In this document: one piece after another, positions 1 to 6,865 of the stretch
Layout of the letters: every line of letters starts with the position of its first letter
Numbering within the stretch: the stretch's first letter is position 1
Assembly: GCA_934667625.1 (NCBI GenBank)
Contig: CAKUMH010000011.1
Location: forward strand, 1-39,213
Reading direction: 5' to 3'
DNA length: 39,213 nucleotides
DNA from: an uncultured Elusimicrobiales bacterium
GTDB lineage: Bacteria > Elusimicrobiota > Elusimicrobia > Elusimicrobiales > Elusimicrobiaceae
Translations under genes and position numbers: made by a program
Notes under the pieces: model-generated
The model's database searches: none
What the model saw: the letters and a program-made list of their open reading frames with translations, nothing else
Told to the model about the DNA's origin: nothing

Positions 1-44
1 GAAAAGAAGATTTGGGGCGAACAATGGAATTGTTCGGATGAAAA

Positions 45-74
45 GAAACCCCGGGCGTGAGCCCGGGGAGTTTC
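45..74. terminator. GC-rich hairpin terminator
   Basis: A perfect 8-bp stem (CCCCGGGC at 49-56, GCCCGGGG at 61-68) encloses a GTGA loop and is flanked by GAAA and TTTC. It probably ends a plus-strand gene lying left of the window, or acts in both directions. The sequence 62-81 recurs exactly at 31920-31939 in another terminator. Nothing coding is visible in 1-141. Confidence 0.6.
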
Positions 75-99
75 ATTATAGGTGAAAAGTGGGACATAA

Positions 100-130
100 A
101 AAATCCCCGCTCGTTAAGAGCGGGGATTTT
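100..130 (-). terminator. adhE terminator
   Basis: A perfect 13-bp stem (100-112 with 118-130) has a 5-nt loop, with A-rich and T-rich flanks, 11 nt past the adhE stop codon. Read on the minus strand it is a classical intrinsic terminator; the A/T symmetry could let it work in both directions. Confidence 0.85.
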
Positions 131-141
131 GCATAGAAGGT

Positions 142-2790
142 TTATTTGCCTTTCACGTGCTTGACGGGTTCGCCGTAGTACGCTTTTAAGTACAAGTCCT
201 TAATTTCGCTGATCAGCGGATAGCGGGCGTTGCCGCCGGTGCACTGATCGTCAAAGGCCAGCTCGGAAAGTTTGTCCAAGTTATCCAAGAACTCTTTTTC
301 CGGAATGCCGTATTCTTTGAGCGATTTGGGAATGTCCAGTTTGTGTTTCAGCTCTTCCACCATTTCAATGAGTTTTTCCACTTTGGCGTCTTTATCGTCG
401 CCGAAGTTGTTGTGGGGGAGGAGGAAGTCCACAATCTTACCGTAGCGTCCTTTCACAAACGGATATTTGTACTGCGGGAACAAGCCCTGCTTGGTCGGTT
501 TATCCGTGGCGTTGAACTCAATGACGTAGCTGAGCAGCAGCGCGTTGGCCAAGCCGTGCGGTACGTGGTACATCGCACCCAATTTGTGCGCCATGGAGTG
601 GCACAAACCGAGGAAGGCGTTGGCAAAGGCCATACCGGCAATCGTGGCCGCGTAGTGCATTTTTTCGCGGGCGTTGATGTCTTTGGCTCCCAAGGTGTAG
701 GATTTTTCCAAGTATTTAAACACCAAGCGCATGGCTTCCAAGGCCTGCCCTTCCGTAAAGTTTGTGGAATAGACAGAGGTGTAGGCCTCAATGGCGTGGG
801 TGAGCACGTCCAGGCCGGACCAAGCCGTCAATTTTTTAGGCATACCGAGCACAAATTCCGGGTCAATAATAGCCATATCGGGCGTTAAGGCATAGTCCGT
901 AATGGCGTATTTGGTGCCGGTCTTTTCGTCGGTGATGATGGTGAACGGCGTGACTTCGGAGCCGGTGCCGGACGTGGTCGGGATAGCGACCATGGTGGCC
1001 TTTTTGCCCAAGGGCGGCGCCGCGTAAATGCGTTTGCGGATATCCATAAAGCGCATGGCGATATCTTCAAAGCTGGTGTCCGGGTTTTCGTACATCAGCC
1101 ACACCATTTTGGCTTCGTCCATGGCGGAACCGCCGCCGAGGCCGATGATAATATCGGGCTGCCAGAAGTTGGCAATGTCCAAGGCGGCCTGTACGTTGGA
1201 AATGTTCGGGTCCGGCAGCACGTTGGAGAATACACGGAACTTAATGTTCAGGCCTTCCAACACGTCGCACACGGCGCGGACGTGGCCCAATTGTTCCATG
1301 GTTTTGTCCGTGATGATGTAGGCGCGCTGCTTGCCTTTAAGTTCCGCCAACGCCTGAGAAAGCGCGCCGCGTTTGAAGTAGATTTTGTGCGGTACTTTGT
1401 ACCAGTACATATTTTCGCGGCGTTCCGCGACGGATTTCACGTTCATAAGATGTTTCACCCCAATGTTTTCGCTGACGGAGTTGCCGCCCCACGAACCGCA
1501 GCCGAGCGTCAAAGACGGGGCCAGTTTGAAGTTATACACGTCGCCGATGGCACCTTGGGAAGAAGGAATGTTGATCAGCGTGCGGGCGGTGGGCATATCT
1601 TTAAAGATATCAATATGCTCTTCGTTGGATTCGTCGGTGTAGAGCACGGAAGTATGTCCGGCGCCGCCGTACAAAATAAGGTCTCTGGCCAGTTCCACGG
1701 CGTGGTTGAAATCTTTAGCGCGGTAGAAGGCCAAGACGGGGGAGAGTTTTTCGCGGGCGAAGACTTCCTCGTCGTTTACTTCCTTGGCTTCGGCGATTAA
1801 AATTTTGGTTCCGGCGGGAACTTTGATGCCGGCCATTTCCGCAATCTTTACTGCGCTTTGGCCCACAATGCCGGAGTTGAGCTTGCCGTTGACCACAATG
1901 GTTTCGGCCAGTTTTTTGCGGTCTTTGCCGGTGACAAAATGGCAGCCGCGGGCGATGAATTCCGCCTTGACCGGTTCGTAAACAGCATCTTCCACTACGA
2001 CGGATTGTTCGCTGGCGCAAATCATACCGTTATCAAAGGTTTTGCTCATGATAATGGAGCTGACGGCCATTTTGATGTTGGCGGTAGCGTCAATGACGGC
2101 GGGCGTATTGCCTGCGCCCACACCCAAGGCCGGTTTGCCGGAAGAGTAGGCAGCTTTCACCATGCCGGGGCCGCCGGTAGCGAGAATTAAGTTAATGTGC
2201 GGGTGGTGCATTAAGGCGTTGGAAAGCGGCATGGTCGGGCTTTCAATCCAGCCGATGATGTCTTTCGGGGCGCCAGCTTCTACGGCCGCGTCCAAGACGA
2301 TTTTGGCCGCGGCGATGGTGCATTTTTTGGCGCGCGGGTGCGGAGAAAATACAATACCGTTGCGGGTCTTTAACGCTAAAAGACTTTTAAAGATGGCGGT
2401 AGCGGTCGGGTTGGTGGTGGGCACCACACCGGCGATGACACCGATAGGTTCCGCCACTTGGCGGTAGCCGAAGGCGTCGTCATCAGACAAAACGCCGCAG
2501 GTTTTGGTGTCTTTGTATTGGTTATAGATGTATTCGGAAGCAAACTGGTTTTTGATTACCTTGTCTTCCATTACGCCCATGCCCGTTTCTTCCACGGCCA
2601 TTTTGGCCAGGGGAATGCGGTTTTGCGCAGCGGCAATAGCGGCTGCACGGAAAATTTTGTCCACCTGTTCTTGGGTGTACGTAGCATAAATGCGCTGGGC
2701 GGCTTTTACCTTGTCCACGACTTGGGTCAAATGAGCCAATTCTTCGGGAGTGGCAACGGCCGGAGCAGCAGCAACTTTCTTTTCCGCCAT
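142..2790 (-). CDS. adhE: Bifunctional acetaldehyde-CoA/alcohol dehydrogenase AdhE
   Basis: This enzyme reduces acetyl-CoA to acetaldehyde and then ethanol, oxidising two NADH, so it is a main electron sink in fermentation. The 882 residues match the usual AdhE length. The N-terminal aldehyde dehydrogenase half has the catalytic cysteine C258 in GMICASEQ and the nucleotide-site motif GVGAGNTP. The C-terminal iron-dependent alcohol dehydrogenase half has GLGGGSAMDEAK, TTSGTGSE, DVLTHAIEAYTS and GLCHSMAHKLGAMYHVPHG, which carry the Asp and His metal ligands. The start is supported by an AGGAG-type Shine-Dalgarno upstream. It stands alone, divergent from rex, and its -10 box is overlapped by an inverted repeat also present at rex, so redox repression by Rex is very likely. 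Confidence 0.97.
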   Translation of the reverse strand: MAEKKVAAAPAVATPEELAHLTQVVDKVKAAQRIYATYTQEQVDKIFRAAAIAAAQNRIPLAKMAVEETGMGVMEDKVIKNQFASEYIYNQYKDTKTCGVLSDDDAFGYRQVAEPIGVIAGVVPTTNPTATAIFKSLLALKTRNGIVFSPHPRAKKCTIAAAKIVLDAAVEAGAPKDIIGWIESPTMPLSNALMHHPHINLILATGGPGMVKAAYSSGKPALGVGAGNTPAVIDATANIKMAVSSIIMSKTFDNGMICASEQSVVVEDAVYEPVKAEFIARGCHFVTGKDRKKLAETIVVNGKLNSGIVGQSAVKIAEMAGIKVPAGTKILIAEAKEVNDEEVFAREKLSPVLAFYRAKDFNHAVELARDLILYGGAGHTSVLYTDESNEEHIDIFKDMPTARTLINIPSSQGAIGDVYNFKLAPSLTLGCGSWGGNSVSENIGVKHLMNVKSVAERRENMYWYKVPHKIYFKRGALSQALAELKGKQRAYIITDKTMEQLGHVRAVCDVLEGLNIKFRVFSNVLPDPNISNVQAALDIANFWQPDIIIGLGGGSAMDEAKMVWLMYENPDTSFEDIAMRFMDIRKRIYAAPPLGKKATMVAIPTTSGTGSEVTPFTIITDEKTGTKYAITDYALTPDMAIIDPEFVLGMPKKLTAWSGLDVLTHAIEAYTSVYSTNFTEGQALEAMRLVFKYLEKSYTLGAKDINAREKMHYAATIAGMAFANAFLGLCHSMAHKLGAMYHVPHGLANALLLSYVIEFNATDKPTKQGLFPQYKYPFVKGRYGKIVDFLLPHNNFGDDKDAKVEKLIEMVEELKHKLDIPKSLKEYGIPEKEFLDNLDKLSELAFDDQCTGGNARYPLISEIKDLYLKAYYGEPVKHVKGK

Positions 2791-2826
2791 AGTTTTTTGT
2801 TCTCCTTTAAGTGTTCAAAATAACGT

Positions 2827-2848
2827 TATAGATATTTTGTTATCTATA
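2827..2848. promoter_or_regulatory. Candidate Rex operator at adhE
   Basis: A perfect inverted repeat: TATAGATA (2827-2834), 6-nt spacer, TATCTATA (2841-2848). It starts at the adhE -10 box and runs into the leader. The same left half and spacing occur at the rex promoter (2935-2956). It does not match the textbook Rex site TTGTGA-N6-TCACAA. Assignment to Rex is inferred from the adjacent rex gene and the known Rex-adhE link. Confidence 0.6.
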
Positions 2849-2877
2849 TTGTAACTTTTTGCGGATTTTGCTGTCAA
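2848..2877 (-). promoter_or_regulatory. adhE sigma70-type promoter
   Basis: On the minus strand TTGACA (2877-2872, consensus -35) is followed by 18 nt and TACAAT (2853-2848, 5 of 6 matches to the -10). The last base of the -10 is the first base of the inverted repeat at 2827-2848, so a protein bound there would block RNA polymerase. Confidence 0.75.
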
Positions 2878-2908
2878 CCTTCTCTCTGTGTGCGTGGGAG
2901 GAGTGCGC

Positions 2909-2937
2909 TTGACAAGCAAAAACTAAAAAGTTACTAT
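2909..2937 (+). promoter_or_regulatory. rex sigma70-type promoter
   Basis: TTGACA (2909-2914) is a perfect -35 box, followed by a 17-nt spacer and TACTAT (2932-2937, 4 of 6 matches). The -10 overlaps the operator-like repeat starting at 2935, mirroring adhE. Predicted transcription start is near 2944. Confidence 0.7.
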
Positions 2938-2956
2938 AGATATTGAGATATCCAGC
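2935..2956. promoter_or_regulatory. Candidate Rex operator at rex
   Basis: TATAGATA (2935-2942), 6-nt spacer, TATC then CAGC (2949-2956). About 17 of 22 positions match the adhE repeat; the right half is degenerate. It suggests weaker autoregulation of rex than of adhE. Confidence 0.5.
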
Positions 2957-2981
2957 AAATTCCGACGGAGCATTTTATTTT

Positions 2982-3617
2982 ATGGGCTTATTTCATCATA
3001 AAAAAGACATCAGCGTGCAGACCATTCGCCGTCTGCCGCAATACTTGCGTATTTTTTACAATTTGCATGCCTATGGGCGGGAGTTGGTTTCTTCCACGGC
3101 ACTGGCCGAGGAAACGCACTTGCTGCCGATTGTAATTAAAAAAGATTTACAGGCCGTCGGCGCGCCCAGCAAACTGCGGGCGGGGTTTAAGGTGGCGGGG
3201 ACGATTGCCGTCATTGAAAAGTTTTTGGGCTGGAACAATTTAAACAAGGCCTTTTTGGTCGGGGCCGGACATCTGGGGGCGGCGCTGTTGGGTTTTGACG
3301 GATTTAAAAACCACGGGCTGGAAATTGTGGCCGCGTTTGACACGCACCCGGAGTTGGTGGGCAATTCCCTGCATGGCGTGCGGGTGTATCACACGGCGCA
3401 GCTGGCAAGCGTGATTGAAAAGGAAAATTTAAAAATCGCTATTTTAACCGTTCCCGCGGCGGCCGCACAAGGCATTACGGACACGTTGGTGGAGGCAGGC
3501 ATTCAGGCAATATGGAATTTTGCGCCCGTCAATTTGGCTGTGCCGGAAGGCGTGATTGTGCAAAAGGAGGATATTTCCTCCGGGCTGGCGGAACTGTGCG
3601 CCAGGTTAAAACGGTGA
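2982..3617 (+). CDS. rex: Redox-sensing transcriptional repressor Rex
   Basis: Rex senses the NADH/NAD+ ratio and represses fermentation genes when NAD+ is high. The 211-residue product has the N-terminal winged-helix domain (about 1-80, with IRRLPQYLRIF typical of the family), a Rossmann domain with GAGHLG (94-99), and the conserved C-terminal block AILTVPAAAAQ...IWNFAPVNLAVPEGVIVQKEDI. I chose ATG 2982: the upstream TTG at 2943 lies inside the operator, a GGAG sits 11 nt before 2982, and the resulting length fits the family. The recognition-helix area (47-60, ending VIKKDLQAVG) differs from the common RKDLSYFG form, which may go with the unusual operator. No gene follows closely on this strand. 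Confidence 0.93.
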   Translation: MGLFHHKKDISVQTIRRLPQYLRIFYNLHAYGRELVSSTALAEETHLLPIVIKKDLQAVGAPSKLRAGFKVAGTIAVIEKFLGWNNLNKAFLVGAGHLGAALLGFDGFKNHGLEIVAAFDTHPELVGNSLHGVRVYHTAQLASVIEKENLKIAILTVPAAAAQGITDTLVEAGIQAIWNFAPVNLAVPEGVIVQKEDISSGLAELCARLKR

Positions 3618-3654
3618 CGGAGTGATTTGGAGCCTGTCTCGTTAAAACGGAAAA

Positions 3655-4020
3655 GGCAACGACAACGACGAGGCCCTGGACAGAAACCTTCCAGGGCGAC
3701 GACTCCTAGGACATTTTGGCGCCATTCCAGGATGACTCCTTAACGACGAGATCCCGTATGATGACCTTACGGGATGACAACAACGGCGAACAACGAACGA
3801 CAGAACAACACAAGCGGTAGATGCTGAATACCCTGCGGGCCGCCAGTTCAGAATGACCTTATATTGTAAAGCCGTCACCCTGAATTTATTTCAGGGTCCA
3901 GCGCAAAGAGAAACTCTATTGCTGGATGCTGAAACGAGTTCAGCATGACGGCGCTTTGTTTGATGACGGCGGAACGACCACGACGAGATCCTGGACTACG
4001 ACACTCCAGGATGACGGCTG
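3655..4020. repeat. Cluster of short dispersed palindromes
   Basis: This gene-free stretch after rex is packed with palindromes, most followed by GATGAC or GACGAC. Clear ones: CCCTGG 3674 with CCAGGG 3691; ATCCCGTA 3751 with TACGGGAT 3768; ACCCTGAA 3877 with TTCAGGGT 3890; ATGCTGAA 3926 with TTCAGCAT 3939; ATCCTGGA 3988 with TCCAGGAT 4005. They resemble small dispersed repeats known from several genomes. Versions of the first, second and last units also lie inside the pilin gene at 4140. Open frames here are short and repeat-derived, so I call no gene. Confidence 0.75.
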
Positions 4021-4069
4021 GAGGAAAGACTTTATTTTTTGTGTTGTTTTTGGGCTGGTAAAACACAGA

Positions 4070-4242
4070 GGGGTTGTATTCGTTTTTTTTTTTGATAAAT
4101 TTTGAGTATACTCAAAATTTATCAAAAAGGAAGGATGTTATGAAAAACGCAATGACGGGGCGATTTGGTGGGTTTATGGAGGAAAGGATGAACAAGAAAA
4201 CGACCACGACGAGATCCTGGACTACAGCGCTCCAGGATGACG
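4070..4242 (+). repeat. Pilin 5' cassette, copy A
   Basis: This 173-bp block holds a T-tract, a 40-bp inverted repeat, the Shine-Dalgarno, start codon and first repeat unit of pilin 1. It is about 91% identical by eye (roughly 15 mismatches and one T-tract indel) to 11081-11254. The similarity starts at GGGGTTGTATTCG and ends at CCAGGATGACG. Confidence 0.85.
4089..4128. repeat. 40-bp perfect inverted repeat before pilin 1
   Basis: Arms 4089-4108 and 4109-4128 are perfectly complementary with no spacer, centred on GAGTATACTC. The right arm ends directly at the GGAAGG ribosome-binding site of pilin 1. TATACT (4107-4112) at the centre also resembles a -10 box. As RNA it would form a long AU-rich hairpin; as DNA it could be an operator or a mobile-repeat end. 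No T-tract follows it on the plus strand, so it is not a normal terminator. Confidence 0.85.
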
Positions 4243-4805
4243 GCAGAACGGCGAGGCTCTGGACAGAAACCTTCCAGTGCGACGACCCTTTTGCGGGGTG
4301 CGTGGCATTACGGGATGACGGCAAAGTGGCAAAGGGCGGGTTTACGCTCATTGAGTTATTAGTGGTTGTCCTCATTATCGGTATCTTGGCGGCGGTGGCG
4401 GTGCCGCAATACCAAAAGGCGGTCATGAAGGCGCGCGTGATGAGCTTGGTGCCGCTTATCCAAACGATTGTAAATGCCCAACAGGTGTATTTTATGGCCA
4501 ATGGCAAGTATGCGGCCGATTTTAGCGAACTGGATGTGCAAATGCCTGCCGGAGCCAGGTACCAGTCGGCTACTCATGTGTGGTATAAGAATTTTGAGTG
4601 TACTTTGTATAGCAGTTTGGGACAGGTACAGTCCGTGTATTGCAGCGGTTCCATTACAGGAACGCCGATGGTGGAGCGTTATTTTGCGGAGAAAGATTTT
4701 ATTTGTTGGGCTGCTTCCGACTTAGCAAAATCCGTATGCCAAAGTATTTCGGGCCGTACGACCCCCAATGCCTTTACAACTATTGCAGAGGGTTACTCGT
4801 TTTAA
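4140..4805 (+). CDS. Type IV pilin-like protein (pilin 1), repeat-expanded leader
   Basis: A 221-residue prepilin-like protein. The class III signal is KGG-FTLIELL (cleavage after G67, Glu at mature position 5), followed by the hydrophobic helix VVVLIIGILAAVAVP and a globular domain with C-terminal cysteines (ICWAASDLAKSVCQS). Such proteins are inserted in the inner membrane, processed by prepilin peptidase, and assembled into pili or pseudopili. The leader is oddly long at 67 residues. Residues 21-60 are encoded by palindromic repeats like those at 3655-4020. Two starts are well formed: ATG 4140 (AGGAAGG, 5-nt spacing, shared with pilin 2) and ATG 4188 (GGAGG, 5-nt spacing), which gives a leader beginning MNKK. 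Without the repeats this would read MNKK-GGFTLIELL, a normal short leader. No assembly genes are nearby. Confidence 0.85.
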   Translation: MKNAMTGRFGGFMEERMNKKTTTTRSWTTALQDDGRTARLWTETFQCDDPFAGCVALRDDGKVAKGGFTLIELLVVVLIIGILAAVAVPQYQKAVMKARVMSLVPLIQTIVNAQQVYFMANGKYAADFSELDVQMPAGARYQSATHVWYKNFECTLYSSLGQVQSVYCSGSITGTPMVERYFAEKDFICWAASDLAKSVCQSISGRTTPNAFTTIAEGYSF

Positions 4806-4816
4806 CCAGCGTCTAT

Positions 4817-4857
4817 AAAAAATCCCCGCGGCGCGATAAGGCCCGCGGGGATTTTTT
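4817..4857. terminator. Bidirectional terminator between pilin 1 and nagA
   Basis: A 15-bp perfect stem (4817-4831 with 4843-4857) has an 11-nt loop and A6/T6 ends. It lies between the convergent pilin 1 and nagA, 12 nt from each stop, so it probably serves both strands. Confidence 0.88.
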
Positions 4858-4869
4858 GTACCGCTATTT

Positions 4870-6024
4870 TTAAATTTTTTGTCCGCCGATAAACACCGTT
4901 TGCGGAACAAAATTGGCATCCAACAACACGATATCCGCGGCGTATCCTTCCGCCAAGCGGCCGTGCTCTTTTAAACCGATGATGCGCGCCGGGTTGGTGC
5001 TGGCCAGGGCCGAGGCCTGCGCAAGCGTGTAGCCAAAGTCCAACAGGTTTTTAAACCCTTGCGCCATCGTCAGCGCGGAACCGGCAATCACTTTATCCGT
5101 CTTGCGTTTCCACACGCCGCCTTCAAACACCACTTCCTCGCCGTTGGCAAAGAAGGGGGGCTTCTTTTGGGCGGTGGGGAGCAAGGCGTCCGTAATCAAC
5201 ACCAAGTTTTCTATCGGCTTTATGGTGCGCAAAAAGGAAACAATATCCGGGTGGAAATGGCGTCCGTCCCCGATAAATTCGCACGAAATTCCCGCGTGCA
5301 TGAGCACCGCTCCCGCCGCGCCGGGCGCCCGGTGCGTAAAGGGGCTCATGGCGTTAAAGAGGTGGGTGGCATGCGTAATGCCGCGCGCGGCACCTGCCAA
5401 AAATTCGTCGTAGGTGGCATTGGTGTGCCCGCCTTGGAGCAGAATGTGATGTTCCCGGCAGAAATCAATCAACGGGTCCAGGCCGGGCAGTTCCGGGGCG
5501 ACCGTCATATTGGAAATATGCCCGTCTGCCGCGGCGTATAAGCGCTGGAAGGCCTCAAAATCCACCGGCGCAATGTCCTCCGGCTTCATCACCCCGGGTT
5601 TGTGGGGGGAGATGAAAGGCCCTTCCAAGTGAAAGCCAATCAGCCGCGCGCCTTTTTCTTTGCCAAAGGCGGGGGCAAGCTTTTTAAGCAACGCTTCCAT
5701 GTCGTGCGGTTTGCCGCAGTAAAGCGTGGGGCAGAAGGCCGTAACGCCGTGCTTGGCCAGTTCCAACGACATTTGCCACAAAGATTCCGGCGTGCCCAAT
5801 TCCGGCCCGAAACCCGCAAAACCGTGGATGTGCAGGTCTACAAATCCGGGGACGGCCACGGCGCCTTCGCCGTTGTATACGGGGAGTTCCTGCGCGTCTG
5901 CGGCCAGTTGGTCCTGCGGAAGTACGCGGAAAATCTTCCCGTCCTTAATCCACAGCGCTGACCCCGGCAGCGTGCCTTCCGGGGTAACGGCGCAGACGTT
6001 TTTGAGCAGAAATTCCGTAGTCAT
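4870..6024 (-). CDS. nagA: N-acetylglucosamine-6-phosphate deacetylase
   Basis: Hydrolyses GlcNAc-6-phosphate to glucosamine-6-phosphate and acetate, the step between uptake and NagB. The 384 residues fit the family. Amidohydrolase motifs in order: VPGFVDLHIHG (58-68), HLEGPFISPHKPG with the metal ligand E134, GHTNAT with H200, THLFNAM with H221, LITDAL with the catalytic Asp D279, and a C-terminal ASTNPARIIGL block that closes the barrel. It is the last gene of the nagF-nagE-nagB-nagA operon, separated from nagB by a single base, which implies translational coupling. A strong terminator follows. Confidence 0.95.
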   Translation of the reverse strand: MTTEFLLKNVCAVTPEGTLPGSALWIKDGKIFRVLPQDQLAADAQELPVYNGEGAVAVPGFVDLHIHGFAGFGPELGTPESLWQMSLELAKHGVTAFCPTLYCGKPHDMEALLKKLAPAFGKEKGARLIGFHLEGPFISPHKPGVMKPEDIAPVDFEAFQRLYAAADGHISNMTVAPELPGLDPLIDFCREHHILLQGGHTNATYDEFLAGAARGITHATHLFNAMSPFTHRAPGAAGAVLMHAGISCEFIGDGRHFHPDIVSFLRTIKPIENLVLITDALLPTAQKKPPFFANGEEVVFEGGVWKRKTDKVIAGSALTMAQGFKNLLDFGYTLAQASALASTNPARIIGLKEHGRLAEGYAADIVLLDANFVPQTVFIGGQKI

Positions 6025-6025
6025 T

Positions 6026-6847
6026 TTATTTCTCCGGCACCTCTAACACCCAGTGCTCAGCAGCCGGGTTGGCTTGCATTTGTGCGTCTAAACTTGCCTT
6101 GGCAGAGGCGGGCAGCTGGCCGGCGGCCTCCATGTCCACAAGCAGGGTAGCGTGCGCGTGGGTTTTGAGCGCCGTAATCGGCCAGTTGGCGTCCGTGCCC
6201 GGCGCAAACAAGTGCGCCACGGCTTCGGCTTTTTTATCGCCGGAAGCTAAGAACAAAATTTCCTTGGCTGCCAAAACGGTGCCGATACCGACGGAAAGCG
6301 CTTCGTGCGGCACGCGCTGGGTATCGTTTAAGAAGAAACGTGAGTTGGCTTCAATGGTGCTGGGGGTCAGCTTAACTAAGCGGGTGCGGGTGGAGAAAGA
6401 GGAGCCGGGTTCGTTAAAGGCAATGTGCCCGTTGCGGCCCACGCCGCCGAGGAACAAGTCAATGCCGCCGGCTTTTTCAATGGCGGCTTCGTAATCGGCG
6501 CATTCTTGGTTTAAATCGGCCGCTTGGCCGTTTAAAATGTGAATGTTCTGCGGCAGTTCGTCCACTTCACCAAACAGATTTTGGTGCATGTAGCTGTGGT
6601 AGCTTTGCGGGTGGTCTTTCGGTAAGCCGACGTATTCGTCCATGTTAAACGAAATGACGTTTTTAAAGCTTAGCGTGCCCTGTTTGTGAAACATGCGCAG
6701 GTTGGCATACATATCCACCACCGTGCCGCCCGTGGGCAAGCCCAAGACAAACGGTTTTTCCGCCGTCGGAACGGCTGTGTTGATTTTTTCTTTAATGTAA
6801 GCGGCGGCCCAAAGCCCCAAGTTCATTTTTGTAACAATTAAACGCAT
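6026..6847 (-). CDS. nagB: Glucosamine-6-phosphate deaminase
   Basis: Converts glucosamine-6-phosphate to fructose-6-phosphate and ammonia, the last dedicated step before glycolysis. The 273 residues are typical. Visible motifs are LGLPTGGT, NMDEY with D70, and GGVGRNGHIAFNEPGSS with H141 and E146. The position equal to D141 of the E. coli enzyme is N139 here; I recall Asn at this site in other bacterial NagB proteins, so activity is not in doubt. It sits between nagE (18-nt gap) and nagA (1-nt gap). Confidence 0.95.
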   Translation of the reverse strand: MRLIVTKMNLGLWAAAYIKEKINTAVPTAEKPFVLGLPTGGTVVDMYANLRMFHKQGTLSFKNVISFNMDEYVGLPKDHPQSYHSYMHQNLFGEVDELPQNIHILNGQAADLNQECADYEAAIEKAGGIDLFLGGVGRNGHIAFNEPGSSFSTRTRLVKLTPSTIEANSRFFLNDTQRVPHEALSVGIGTVLAAKEILFLASGDKKAEAVAHLFAPGTDANWPITALKTHAHATLLVDMEAAGQLPASAKASLDAQMQANPAAEHWVLEVPEK

Positions 6848-6865
6848 AAATTTCCTCTTGTTTAT

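Noticed and set aside
343..1800. Plus-strand open frames antisense to adhE
   Set aside because: Their translations are mirror artefacts of adhE codons (His/Phe/Val/Gly-rich) with no motif and no promoter or ribosome-binding site.
3655..4020. CRISPR array
   Set aside because: The repeats are of several different types, unevenly spaced and palindromic, with no constant spacer length and no cas gene in the window.
3642..4125. Short minus-strand open frames in the palindrome cluster
   Set aside because: They are made of the repeats and the 40-bp inverted repeat, without start signals; one begins within the inverted repeat itself.
4089..4128. Intrinsic terminator at the 40-bp inverted repeat
   Set aside because: The stem is AU-rich with no loop, and it is followed by GGAAGG rather than a T-tract on the plus strand, or by an A-tract on the minus strand. 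A regulatory or repeat role fits better.
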